This document shows, in pieces, positions 22,596 to 30,872 of a stretch of 64,000 bases of DNA. This DNA is from Achromobacter aegrifaciens (GTDB lineage: Bacteria; Pseudomonadota; Gammaproteobacteria; Burkholderiales; Burkholderiaceae_B). Every line of letters begins with the position of its first letter. The first letter of the stretch is position 1. Under the pieces are notes generated by a model. That model had not been told where the DNA came from. It saw nothing but the letters and a program-made list of their open reading frames with translations, and made no database searches. A program made the position numbers and the translations under genes. The stretch spans positions 1-64,000 of the forward strand of contig NZ_CADIJY010000009.1 of NCBI RefSeq assembly GCF_902859735.1, in the 5' to 3' direction.

Positions 22596-23252
22596 ATGCT
22601 GCAATTCCAAAAGACAGCCATCAGCGCCGAAGACGAGGCCTACCTGCATCTGCAGCGCGAAATCCGCCTGGGCCGCTACGCGCCCGGCCAGCGCCTGGTG
22701 CCCGAGGTGGTCGCGGCCGAAATCGGTACCAGCCGCATGCCGGTACGCGGCGCGCTGCGCCGGCTGGCCTCGGAAGGATTGGTCGAGATCCGCGCCAACC
22801 GCGGCGCGGTGGTGCGCGGCCTGAATCAGCAGGAAATGCTGGAAGTGTTCGAAATGCGGTCCGTGCTGGAAGGCCTGGCCATGCGTAACGCGGTGCTGCA
22901 CATGGGCGCCGAGCATATCCGCCGCCTGTCGCTGCTGCTGGAACAGCTGGAGCAGGGGCCGGGCGAACACCTGGACTGGATCACCGCGCACCGCGAATTC
23001 CACGAATACCTGTGCAGCTTCTGCCAGCAGCCGCGCCTGCTGCGCCAGATCTCGGAGCTGCATTCCGTCGTCGAGCCCTATATGCGCCTGTGGGTGGCCC
23101 AGCCCGGCCGCGTCCTGCGCGTGCGCGAATCGCACCAGGAATTGATCGCCGCGTTGCAGACGCGCGACCCGGCGCGTTGCGAAGCGGCCATGCGCCAGCA
23201 TGTGCTGAACACGGTGCCCGCCCTGCAGGCGTTTCTGGAGCAGGCGGCCTAG
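22596..23252 (+). CDS. GntR-family transcriptional regulator, FCD subfamily
   Basis: 218 residues from the ATG at 22596. The winged helix spans about residues 10-75 (AYLHLQREIRLGRYAPGQRLVPEVVAAEIGTSRMPVRGALRRLASEGLVEIRANRGAVVRGL). An all-helical FCD ligand domain follows, with its metal/ligand histidines in HREFHEYL and in RESHQELI. It is divergent from the Bug receptor/gamma-glutamyltransferase pair, whose expression it probably controls in response to a small carboxylate. Confidence 0.93.
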   Translation: MLQFQKTAISAEDEAYLHLQREIRLGRYAPGQRLVPEVVAAEIGTSRMPVRGALRRLASEGLVEIRANRGAVVRGLNQQEMLEVFEMRSVLEGLAMRNAVLHMGAEHIRRLSLLLEQLEQGPGEHLDWITAHREFHEYLCSFCQQPRLLRQISELHSVVEPYMRLWVAQPGRVLRVRESHQELIAALQTRDPARCEAAMRQHVLNTVPALQAFLEQAA

Positions 23253-23304
23253 GACGCGCGGCTTTGCTCTAGACTGGCGCCATCCTCTACGCGCCCGTCC
23301 CGTC

Positions 23305-23793
23305 ATGACCGCATCCGCCGATCTCATCCGCCGCCTGGACCTGCTGCCGCACCCCGAAGGCGGCTACTACCGCGAAACCTATCGCGCCGCCGATGCCGTG
23401 ACGCGCGGCGACGGCGCGCGCCGCTCGGCCAGCACCGCCATCTACTACCTGCTATGCGACGGCGCCTGGTCGACCTGGCACCGCATCCGGTCCGACGAAC
23501 TCTGGCATTTCCATGCGGGCGGGGCGCTGCTAGTCCACGTGCTGGCGCCGGACGGCGCTTACCGCTGCCTGCGGCTGGGCGACGCGCTGAAGGACCCTGA
23601 GGCCGCGTTCCAGGCGGTCGTGCCGGCCGGCAGCTGGTTCGCGGCAGAGCTGGCCGACCCGGCCGGTTATGCGCTGGCCGGCTGCACGGTGGCGCCGGGC
23701 TTCGAGTTCAACGAGTTCGAATTGGCCGACGCCGCCGATCTGCAACGGCTGTACCCCGCGCAGGCCGGATTGATCGCGCGCCTGGCCCGCTAG
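23305..23793 (+). CDS. Cupin superfamily protein, DUF985
   Basis: 162 residues matching the DUF985 cupin: LDLLPHPEGGYYRETYR at the start, ASTAIYYLLCDGAWSTWHRIRSDELWHFHAGGALLVHVLAPDG in the middle with the cupin histidines, and APGFEFNEFELADAADLQRLYP at the end. Single-domain cytosolic cupin, reaction unknown; some relatives resemble sugar-nucleotide epimerases. It overlaps the convergent transporter gene by 4 nt. Confidence 0.88.
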   Translation: MTASADLIRRLDLLPHPEGGYYRETYRAADAVTRGDGARRSASTAIYYLLCDGAWSTWHRIRSDELWHFHAGGALLVHVLAPDGAYRCLRLGDALKDPEAAFQAVVPAGSWFAAELADPAGYALAGCTVAPGFEFNEFELADAADLQRLYPAQAGLIARLAR

Positions 23794-24674
23794 TCGGCGC
23801 CCTGTGCTTGCGGCTTTTTCCTGCGGGTGAACTTGGCCTCGCTTGCCAGCACGCCCGCCACGATCAGGCCGGCGCCTACCAACGCCAGCGCGGGTAGCCG
23901 GTCGCCGGCCAGGCGTCCCACGATGCCGCCCCACACAGGCTCGCCAGCATAGATGACCGTGGCCCGGGTTGGAGACACCGACTTCTGCGCCCAGTTCATG
24001 GTCAGCTGGATGATGGCACTGGCCAGTCCCAGGCCGATGGCCGCGCCCGCCCACAGCCATGAGAATTCGGGCACCGCTTCGCCCAACACGGGCATCAGCG
24101 CGAACGACACCAGGCCTGCCGTCAACAACTGCACGAAGGTGACGCGGCGGCTGTCGACCTTCTTGGCATAGTGGCCGATCAGGATGATCTCCGCGGCGAT
24201 CGCCGCGGCCCCGGCAAGCGTCGCCGCTTCGCCCACGCTGAAATTCAGCGCGCCTGCCTGCGGACCCGCCAGCAGGATCAGGCCCGCGAAGGCCAGCGCC
24301 ACACCCACCCAGCTCATCAGGCCTGGCGGCTTCTTCAGTACGGCCCATTGCAGCAGCGGCACGATGGGCACGTACATCGCCGTGATGAAGGCGGACTGGC
24401 TGCTGGTGATGGTCTGCAAGCCGTAGGTCTGCAGGAAGTAGCCCAGGAACAAGGCGCAGCCGATGGCGATGCCGGCGCCGACCTCCTGGCGGGTGATCGC
24501 AGCCATGTGCTTGCGGAACATCAGCAGCGCCATCAGGCCGGCGATGGTGAAACGCACGCCCACGAAGAACAGCGGTCCGCTGTGCTGCATGGCGATGTGG
24601 ATGATGAGGAAGGTGCTGCCCCACAGCATGGTGACCAGCACCAGCGCGATTTCCTGGCGGGACAGGGCGAACAT
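23790..24674 (-). CDS. EamA/DMT-family inner-membrane transporter
   Basis: 294 residues with ten hydrophobic helices in two EamA repeats; the first starts EIALVLVTMLWGSTFLIIHIAMQHSGPLFFVGVRF, the second around EAATLAGAAAIAAEIILIG. The ATG at 24674 is chosen because the homologous region begins there. Members export metabolites or amino acids; the substrate is not readable. A charged C-terminus (KFTRRKKPQAQGAD) is cytoplasmic. Confidence 0.9.
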   Translation of the reverse strand: MFALSRQEIALVLVTMLWGSTFLIIHIAMQHSGPLFFVGVRFTIAGLMALLMFRKHMAAITRQEVGAGIAIGCALFLGYFLQTYGLQTITSSQSAFITAMYVPIVPLLQWAVLKKPPGLMSWVGVALAFAGLILLAGPQAGALNFSVGEAATLAGAAAIAAEIILIGHYAKKVDSRRVTFVQLLTAGLVSFALMPVLGEAVPEFSWLWAGAAIGLGLASAIIQLTMNWAQKSVSPTRATVIYAGEPVWGGIVGRLAGDRLPALALVGAGLIVAGVLASEAKFTRRKKPQAQGAD

Positions 24675-24946
24675 CGAGGTCTTGGACTTCACGGTCTGCT
24701 TCGGGCGCAACGAAATGGCGAGCACTATACAGCGCTTCGGTGACCGCTCACCGAACAGATTCCCGGATTCCGGGCGGAGCAGGCATATAGCCAGGAGTAA
24801 TATGACGCGTCCGGCGTCGTCAGGCCGCCGGAGACGACAAGCCGGTGCACGCCTCGTTCTTCCCGCTCCCGCCGCGCCTTTTTGGGCGGCGCTGGCGAAC
24901 CTGGGCGCGCCAAGCGGCCACAAGAAGATATCGAGGAGAAGCGCAA

Positions 24947-26209
24947 GTGGAGAAGCAAGAGTCGGGCGGCTGGTATTTCGGCTGGAACATCGTAGGCGCC
25001 GCTACGGTACTCACCCTGTTGACGGTCGGCCTGCGCATGGGGGTCGGGCCGTTCTTCCTGCCCATCGCCGACGCCCTGGGCTTCACGCGCAGTACGCTGT
25101 CCGGCATCGTCGCGATCGGCATGCTCTGCTATGGGCTGGCCATGCCGGTAGCGGGTTATCTGGTCGGCACGCGCGGCACCCGCTTCGTGCTGCTGACCGG
25201 CACCGCCATCGTCGTGTTGTCGATCATCTGGACGGTCTACGCGCGCGGCCCCATCGAATTCCTGCTGTCCTTCGGCGTGGCGCTGTCCATCGGCCTGGGC
25301 TTCACCAGCCCGGTAGCGTTGACGCCGGTGATCAGCCGCTGGTTCACGCGCCAGCGCGGCATGGCGCTGTTCTTCCTGTCCACCGGTTCCATGGCCGGCA
25401 TCGCGCTGATGACGCCGACCCTGACCTTCGCGATCTCGGCCGTGGGCTGGCAGGAAACGCTGCTGGGCTTCGCCGCGCTGTTCGCGCTGCTGACCGTGCC
25501 GATGGCGCTCTTCGTCATGCGCGATGAGGCGCCCGAGCACACCGACCTGCTGCCGCACCAGATCATCGACAAGGCGGGGCCGGCCAAAGCTGCGGCGAAG
25601 CAGCCGGCGCCCAATGTGCGCGCAGCGCTGAACTCGCTGCCGTTCTGGCAGGTGGCGCTGGGCCTGTTCGCCTGTGGTTTCAGCATGAACCTGCTGGGCA
25701 CGCATGGCGTGCCCATGCTGATGGACCATGGCTTTGACGCCACCACCAGCTCACTGGGCATAGGCCTGATCGGCCTGGTCGCCATCTTCAGCACCCTGGT
25801 GCTGGGGCGCATGTCCGACCAGGTCGAACGGCGCGCCATCCTGGCCGCGATCTATCTGGTGCGCGGGCTGGGTTTCTTCGCGCTGGTCATGGTGGGCGCG
25901 CATTGGGAACTGTACGCAGCGGCCACTCTGGGCGGCATCGCGTGGGCTGGCAGCATCGCCCTGTCGTCGGCCATTCTTGCCGACGTCTACGGCGTGCGGC
26001 TGGTGGGCGTGCTTTACGGACTGGTCTACCTGGGCCACCAGGTTGGCGGCATGATCAGCTCATGGCTGGGCGGCTGGGCCTACGAGACCTTCGGCACGCA
26101 TTGGGTGGCCTTCGGGGCAGCGGGCGCGCTGCTGTTGGCGGCGGCCCTGATTTCCTTGCGCCTGCCGGCGCGGGGCCTGCCGCGCGCGGTAGCGGTGGCC
26201 GGCCGTTGA
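24947..26209 (+). CDS. MFS transporter
   Basis: 420 residues, twelve predicted helices, beginning with GTG at 24947 preceded by GAGGAG 8 nt upstream. GWYFGWNIVGAATVLTLLTVGLRMGVGPFFLPIADALGFTRSTLSGI is typical of the oxalate/formate-antiporter-like and monocarboxylate MFS groups. The loop between TM2 and TM3 and the central cytoplasmic segment (EAPEHTDLLPHQIIDKAGPAKAAAKQPAPN) are as expected. The substrate is unknown. It converges on the dehydrogenase gene, separated by a strong hairpin. Confidence 0.9.
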   Translation: MEKQESGGWYFGWNIVGAATVLTLLTVGLRMGVGPFFLPIADALGFTRSTLSGIVAIGMLCYGLAMPVAGYLVGTRGTRFVLLTGTAIVVLSIIWTVYARGPIEFLLSFGVALSIGLGFTSPVALTPVISRWFTRQRGMALFFLSTGSMAGIALMTPTLTFAISAVGWQETLLGFAALFALLTVPMALFVMRDEAPEHTDLLPHQIIDKAGPAKAAAKQPAPNVRAALNSLPFWQVALGLFACGFSMNLLGTHGVPMLMDHGFDATTSSLGIGLIGLVAIFSTLVLGRMSDQVERRAILAAIYLVRGLGFFALVMVGAHWELYAAATLGGIAWAGSIALSSAILADVYGVRLVGVLYGLVYLGHQVGGMISSWLGGWAYETFGTHWVAFGAAGALLLAAALISLRLPARGLPRAVAVAGR

Positions 26210-26247
26210 TCCCCGCGGACTGTGGGCGATGCCGTCCGCAGCGTTTG

Positions 26248-26277
26248 CCATCGCATCCGTGACGCCGGATGCGATGG
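26248..26277. terminator. Bidirectional hairpin between MFS and dehydrogenase genes
   Basis: CCATCGCATCC-N8-GGATGCGATGG, an 11-bp perfect stem in the gap between two convergent genes. T tracts on both sides are short. Confidence 0.7.
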
Positions 26278-26291
26278 TCTCCAGGACCGTC

Positions 26292-27164
26292 CTAGCGGTC
26301 CTTCAGCAGCGATACCAGTTCCGGCACGTAGCGGTCGCCGCCGCCCTGAGTGACGGCCTGGTCGAACGTGTGCTGCACGGCCGCGCCGATTTCCCGTACC
26401 GCGCCCGTTTCCGCGGCCATGGTGTTGTAGTAGGACAAATCCTTCTGCGCATTCGACATGAAGAACCGCAGCGAGGACGGATCCTGTTCCAGCAGGTAAG
26501 GCTTGATGCGTTCCAGCGCCACGCCGCCGCCGCCGCCCTTGGCCAGCACGTCGGCGAACACCGCCGGATTGATCTCCGCGCGCAGCGCGCAAGCTGCGGC
26601 TTCCGACAGCAGCGCGACCACGCCCAGCGACACGTAGTTGTGCAGCAGCTTCATGCGATGGCCGGCGCCGATCGGGCCGGCGTGCGTGATGTTCTCGGCG
26701 AAGCAGGCCAGCAGCGGCTTGCATTCCTCGAACAGCGCGGCGTCGCCGCCCACCAGCAGATTGAGCCGGCCCTCGGCGGCTTCCTTGGGGGTGCGCGTCA
26801 TCGGCGCATCGAGGAAGCGGCCGCCGGATTCCGTTACGGCCTGCGCCACCTTGACGGTGGAAGAGGGGATCGCCGTCGAGCAATCGATGATCACCGTACC
26901 GGGACGCAAGCCCGCCAGCACGCCGCCCTCGGACAGCAGCACGGCCTCGACCTGCGGGCTGCCGGTAACGCAGAGGATGATCACGTCAGACTGGGCCGCC
27001 AGCGTGGCGCCATCGGTCACGCTGGTTGCGCCCGCGGCCTTCAGCGCGTCCAGGGGCTGATTGCCCGGGTGCTCAAGCACGGTCAGCGCGTGCCCGTGCT
27101 TGACCAGATTGCTTGCAATGCCATGGCCCATGAGGCCGATACCAACCATGCCGACTTTCGCCAT
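26292..27164 (-). CDS. NAD(P)-dependent beta-hydroxyacid dehydrogenase (3-hydroxyisobutyrate dehydrogenase family)
   Basis: 290 residues. The Rossmann fold starts KVGMVGIGLMGHGIASNLVKHGH. DCSTAIPSSTVKVAQAV and DAPMTRTPKEAAEGRLNLLVGGD are the substrate-binding segments, and the catalytic lysine is in GAGHRMKLLHNYVSLG. The family oxidises 3-hydroxyisobutyrate, tartronate semialdehyde, L-threonate and similar beta-hydroxyacids; which one applies here cannot be told. It is a soluble enzyme and appears complete. Confidence 0.9.
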   Translation of the reverse strand: MAKVGMVGIGLMGHGIASNLVKHGHALTVLEHPGNQPLDALKAAGATSVTDGATLAAQSDVIILCVTGSPQVEAVLLSEGGVLAGLRPGTVIIDCSTAIPSSTVKVAQAVTESGGRFLDAPMTRTPKEAAEGRLNLLVGGDAALFEECKPLLACFAENITHAGPIGAGHRMKLLHNYVSLGVVALLSEAAACALRAEINPAVFADVLAKGGGGGVALERIKPYLLEQDPSSLRFFMSNAQKDLSYYNTMAAETGAVREIGAAVQHTFDQAVTQGGGDRYVPELVSLLKDR

Positions 27165-27323
27165 CTTCCACTGCTCCTGCCATGTAGGGGTTTGTTATGG
27201 CGTAAATCTTACTCTGACTTGCGGATCGTCCGCGCCGCGATCACAGGTATGCGGATAGCGGTGCCGGCAGCAGACTTCTTTGCGATACTCGAGGTATTCC
27301 GCGTGAAAAAACCAGGCTTGAGC

Positions 27324-27752
27324 ATGACAGACTCCATTCCTTCCGGTTTCGCGCCTTGGCGCCCCAGCAGCCCCTTCATGGAACATCTGGCCGACCTCGG
27401 CGCGCTCTACAAGCGCGATGCCGATTGCGTCCTGGCCCTGCGCGTGGGGATGGCGCACACCAATATGCACGCCATCGCCCACGGCGGCCTGCTCGCCACG
27501 CTGGCCGACAGCGCGCTGGGCCATACCATCGCCGAGCAGGCGCAGGCCTCGGTGGTCACGGTGCAGATGTCGGTGGAATACCTGAATCCGGTCAAGCCCG
27601 GGGACTGGCTCGAAGCCCATGTCCGCATCGACAAGCAGGGCCGCCGTCTGATCTACGCCACCTGCCTGCTGCAGGTCGAAGGCCGCGTCATGCTCAAGGC
27701 CAACGCGGTCTTCGCGGTGCGCGCCGCGCCCGCACCGGCTTCCGACGGTTGA
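27324..27752 (+). CDS. PaaI-type acyl-CoA thioesterase (hotdog fold)
   Basis: 142 residues from the ATG at 27324. Hotdog-fold signature NMHAIAHGGLLATLADSALGHTIAEQ is followed by VTVQMSVEYLNPVKPGDWLEAHVRIDKQGRRLIYATC; HGG is the conserved turn before the central helix and the nearby Asp is the usual catalytic position. It hydrolyses acyl- or aryl-CoA esters in the cytosol. It converges on the cardiolipin synthase gene, 13 bp away. Confidence 0.88.
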   Translation: MTDSIPSGFAPWRPSSPFMEHLADLGALYKRDADCVLALRVGMAHTNMHAIAHGGLLATLADSALGHTIAEQAQASVVTVQMSVEYLNPVKPGDWLEAHVRIDKQGRRLIYATCLLQVEGRVMLKANAVFAVRAAPAPASDG

Positions 27753-27765
27753 GCTTCTTGCGGGT

Positions 27766-29223
27766 CTACAAGTAAGGCGTAGCCAGCCAGATCACCTTGT
27801 TGCGCAGGCGCTTGGCGAACGGCGCGCGCAGCAGGTTCTCCAGCGTCTCGCGCTGGCCCTGCGCGATCAAGCCGTCGACCCGCGCGCCGATCCAGCGCGC
27901 CACGCCGGGATCGTAGATTTCAGTATCCAGCTCGAAGTTCAGCCGCAGGCTGCGCGGATCCAGGTTGGACGAACCCACATAGGCCCAGGCGTCGTCCACC
28001 GTCATCAGCTTGGAGTGGTCGAACGCGCCATGCGAACGCCAGACCCGGCAGCCCGTGCGCACCACCTGGTCCAGCTGGGCCGTCATCGCGTAGTCCACCA
28101 GCCGCAGGTTGTTCTTCCCGGGAATCACGATGTCCACCACCACGCCGCGCCGCGCGGCCGTGGCCAGCGCGCCGATCAGCGTCTGGTCCGGCAGGAAGTA
28201 GGGCGACTGGATGCGCACGTGGCGCTGCGCCACCGCCAGCGCGCCCAACAGCATATTGTGCGTGCTGCCCAGCGCGCGGTCCGGACCGGACGGCACGCAG
28301 CGCATCGGCACGTCGCCTGTGGGGGGCAAGGCCTCGGGATCGAACCAGGGCCTGGCCGGCAGCGATTCGTGCGTCGTGAAGTTCCAGTCGTGCGCAAACA
28401 CCGACATCAGCTGCGTCACAATCGGTCCTTCCACTCGGAAGTGCGTATCGCGGTTGGTGCCATCGCCCGCCAGCGCGCTGACGAAGGCCGCGCGCACGTT
28501 CATTCCGCCGGTAAAGCCCAGGCGCCCGTCCACCACCAGCACCTTGCGGTGGCTGCGCAGGTTGGCATAGGGCATGCGCAGTACGCCCAGCGGATTGGTC
28601 ATGAAGCGCGCCACCGGCACCCCGCCGCGCGACAGCATGCGCACGATGGGCGGGCGCGAATACTTGGAACCGATGGCGTCGATCAGCACCCGCACCTCGA
28701 CCCCGCGCTCGCGCGCCTCGATCAGCGCCTGCGCCATCTCCCGCCCGATCGCGTCGTTGTCGAAGATATAGCTCTGCATCGCCACCGCGTGGCGCGCTTC
28801 GCGGATCGCCTGCAGCATCGCCGGATAGGCCTCGTCACCGCCGGCCAGCGGCCGCACCGCGTTGCCGCCCAGCAGGCGGAAACGGCTGACGCGGTCGCCC
28901 AGCACCTTCAGCGACGCGAACTGCTGGCCCGAGATCGGCGCCACGTCCACCGGCGCGGTCTCGACCTGCTCCGCATCCACCACCATCGCCTCATCGCGCT
29001 GCTGCGACAGCCGCGTCTTGCGGATCCGGTTGATGCCCGCCACGAAATAGAACAACGCGCCGAACAGCGGCGAAAACAGCGCCACCCCCACCCAGCCTAT
29101 GGCCGCCCGCACGTCCTGTTTGGTCATCGCGGCATGCACCGCCGCGCCCGTTCCCGCCACGATGCTGATGGCAAACACCAGATGGGGCCAGTAATCGATC
29201 AAGATTGCATGTATGCGGTCCAT
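27766..29223 (-). CDS. cls: Cardiolipin synthase (phospholipase D family)
   Basis: 485 residues from the ATG at 29223 (a TTG at 29259 is an in-frame alternative). Two N-terminal membrane helices (LVFAISIVAGTGAAVHA; AIGWVGVALFSPLFGALFYFVAG) precede two PLD domains with intact HKD motifs, HRKVLVVDGRLGFTGG and HSKLMTVDDAWAYVGSSN. It condenses phosphatidylglycerol into cardiolipin at the inner membrane. The order and length fit bacterial ClsA-type enzymes. Confidence 0.92.
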   Translation of the reverse strand: MDRIHAILIDYWPHLVFAISIVAGTGAAVHAAMTKQDVRAAIGWVGVALFSPLFGALFYFVAGINRIRKTRLSQQRDEAMVVDAEQVETAPVDVAPISGQQFASLKVLGDRVSRFRLLGGNAVRPLAGGDEAYPAMLQAIREARHAVAMQSYIFDNDAIGREMAQALIEARERGVEVRVLIDAIGSKYSRPPIVRMLSRGGVPVARFMTNPLGVLRMPYANLRSHRKVLVVDGRLGFTGGMNVRAAFVSALAGDGTNRDTHFRVEGPIVTQLMSVFAHDWNFTTHESLPARPWFDPEALPPTGDVPMRCVPSGPDRALGSTHNMLLGALAVAQRHVRIQSPYFLPDQTLIGALATAARRGVVVDIVIPGKNNLRLVDYAMTAQLDQVVRTGCRVWRSHGAFDHSKLMTVDDAWAYVGSSNLDPRSLRLNFELDTEIYDPGVARWIGARVDGLIAQGQRETLENLLRAPFAKRLRNKVIWLATPYL

Positions 29224-29312
29224 GGCGATGGCGTAAGCGCGGCCTCCGTAGATGATCAATGGCGAAGGATAGCAAGGTGGCCCGCGCTGGCAAGTGGGCC
29301 GGCGGGGCCGGT

Positions 29313-29342
29313 TTCACACGGATTAAAAAAACGTGCTAGAAT
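29313..29342 (+). promoter_or_regulatory. Probable sigma-70 promoter of tRNA-His
   Basis: TTCACA, an 18-nt spacer and TAGAAT, about 65 bp before the mature tRNA 5' end, in an AT-rich window. The -10 is good and the -35 weak. Confidence 0.5.
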
Positions 29343-29406
29343 TCGGCCTCTTCGTTGTTGAGCAGCTTTCAAAAGCAGCGCGGCAAGGAAGAAAAGCAGT
29401 ATCAGA

Positions 29407-29483
29407 GGTGGCTGTAGCTCAGTTGGTAGAGTCCCGGATTGTGATTCCGGTTGTCGTGGGTTCGAGCCCCATCAGCCACCCCA
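29407..29483 (+). tRNA. tRNA-His (GTG)
   Basis: 77 nt including the extra G at -1 (29407) that marks tRNA-His, paired with C73 at 29480, and an encoded CCA at 29481-29483. The acceptor stem GTGGCTG pairs with CAGCCAC, the D-arm AGCTCAGTTGGTAGAG, anticodon GTG in CCGGATTGTGATTCCGG, and the T-arm GTGGGTTCGAGCCCCAT are all in place. A phage-derived island begins about 150 bp downstream. Confidence 0.98.
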
Positions 29484-29500
29484 AAGAATTCAATGAAGAT

Positions 29501-29532
29501 AAGGCACTTTCGCGAAAGCGAAGTGCCTTTTT
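29501..29532 (+). terminator. Rho-independent terminator after tRNA-His
   Basis: AAGGCACTT-N10-AAGTGCCTT followed by TTTT, a perfect 9-bp stem 18 nt past the CCA end. Confidence 0.9.
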
Positions 29533-29608
29533 TCATTTGCTGGCGCTTTACGCTTTCGGCGCATCTTGTGCTTCGCTTGCTCAGCAAGCGCGGGCTGAAT
29601 TCCAGTCA

Positions 29609-29633
29609 AGAAAAAGCCATCCGGAGATGGCTT
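29609..29633 (-). terminator. Terminator of the phage-type repressor gene
   Basis: On the minus strand AAGCCATC-TCCG-GATGGCTT followed by TTTC; it stands about 40 bp past the repressor stop. It marks the left edge of the recognisable island genes. Confidence 0.85.
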
Positions 29634-29671
29634 CTACGACTACCCGCAAGGCGAGGCCCCGAGACTTTCCA

Positions 29672-30763
29672 TCACTCAGCCCGCCACTGCCCCGCCTCAT
29701 CATCCCGCAACCTTGCCCCCGCCCACACAACCCGCCCCAACACCCGCACCGATGCCCCGTTCTCCAGCGGGATGTCATCGTGCAAGGGATTGAACGACCG
29801 CGCCACCCATTGCCCGGTTAGCCGTTCCCGGGCCACCGTCTTCACGATCATCTTGCCGTCGTAGTTGATGGCATAGACCCCGCCGGCGGCGATGTCTTGC
29901 AGCGTCAGGCTTTCATTCGGAACCACCAGCAACGCAGCGCCGTCGCGGATGACGGGCTCCATGCTGTCGCCCTTCGCATACACCACGCGGCCTCGGCCGT
30001 TGTCCGCGCCTACCGACCTGAGGAAAGACTTGCGGAACTGGATCATGCCGGTCTGTTCTTCGGCATGGTTTTCGATGGGGTCGCCCGCAGCCAGGCGCAC
30101 GTCGGCCAGTTCCGGGACCTTCTCGAACCTGTCGTTGGCCGCGGGCGGTTCGCCCACGCCCACATTGGCGACCACGCCTTTCTGGGTGCTGATCCGGACC
30201 CTGCCTTCGCGTTCGGCCTGGCGCGTGGTCTTGCCGCCTTCCCAGGGCGCCGCAGGCAGGCCATCGATGCGCATGGGGAACTCGTCCCGGGCCAAATAGG
30301 TGTCCACCAGCGAGTCGCTGCGCAGGACCGTCGGCATTTGTGGCGCGGCGGTAGCAGGGGAGACGTCAATCCCCAGCTTCAATTGCGCGATCGCCAACGC
30401 AATCGCGCCCTGTAATTTGTTCAGCTGATCCGGGGGCAATGCCCGCACCTGTTCTTCCGGGATGCCGGGGAAGGGCCACGGAGGGGGCGCCAGCACCGCT
30501 GCGGCCAGGGATCCATCGCTCGCAGGCAGTTTCGGGGCGGTGCCGTCATATAGCCATTGCGCGTTCACGCGCAGCAGCGGGGCGACCTTGATGCAGGTCG
30601 CCATATCCATGCCGTTGGACCCATTGAACCAATGCGTCGCCGCGCCGGAAGAGGCGCCGGCTGCCTTCCATAGGTCTGTCTTGGTAAGGCGCGGTTCGGC
30701 CGCGTCCGCCCGGCGGGCCGCTTCCTCGTTGAACGCCTGTGTGATTCGCTTCTGAAAGGTCAT
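29672..30763 (-). CDS. LexA/CI-like repressor with S24 peptidase domain
   Basis: 363 residues. The N-terminal half holds a helix-turn-helix (RLTKTDLWKAAGASSGAATHWFNGSNGMDMATCIKVAPLLRVNAQWL). The C-terminal S24 domain has the Ser-Lys dyad: Ser267 in AKGDSMEPVI and Lys308 in KMIVKTV. An Ala-Gly at 226-227 (LAAGDP) is a likely self-cleavage site. Such repressors are inactivated by RecA after DNA damage, so the island is probably SOS-induced. It is divergent from the early genes, and repeated TTAG-N4-CTAA sites lie in the gap, one of them overlapping its own start codon. Confidence 0.93.
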   Translation of the reverse strand: MTFQKRITQAFNEEAARRADAAEPRLTKTDLWKAAGASSGAATHWFNGSNGMDMATCIKVAPLLRVNAQWLYDGTAPKLPASDGSLAAAVLAPPPWPFPGIPEEQVRALPPDQLNKLQGAIALAIAQLKLGIDVSPATAAPQMPTVLRSDSLVDTYLARDEFPMRIDGLPAAPWEGGKTTRQAEREGRVRISTQKGVVANVGVGEPPAANDRFEKVPELADVRLAAGDPIENHAEEQTGMIQFRKSFLRSVGADNGRGRVVYAKGDSMEPVIRDGAALLVVPNESLTLQDIAAGGVYAINYDGKMIVKTVARERLTGQWVARSFNPLHDDIPLENGASVRVLGRVVWAGARLRDDEAGQWRAE

Positions 30764-30827
30764 CTTAGGATGCTAAACAAAAACAATCTTAGTTGGCTTG
30801 CATTTATAATCTTAGCATTCTAAGATT
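30762..30827. promoter_or_regulatory. Operator array for the phage-type repressor
   Basis: Perfect dyad AATCTTAGcattCTAAGATT at 30808-30827; a single half-site AATCTTAG at 30785-30792; and an imperfect copy ATCTTAG-GATG-CTAAA at 30762-30777 overlapping the repressor start codon. A rightward -10 box TATAAT (30805-30810) overlaps the edge of the perfect dyad, so occupancy would block the early promoter. This arrangement is like a lambda operator region. Confidence 0.75.
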
Positions 30828-30872
30828 TAAAAATGATAGCGAGGTAAGACTGGCGGGGATGCAAAAACACGC

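Noticed and set aside
26229-27323. Long N-terminal extension of the PaaI-type gene
   Set aside because: The open frame extends upstream over the dehydrogenase gene on the other strand, but hotdog homology begins at 27324.
29333-29864. Open frames over and after tRNA-His
   Set aside because: They read through the tRNA and its terminator and overlap the repressor end; no ribosome sites or family patterns.
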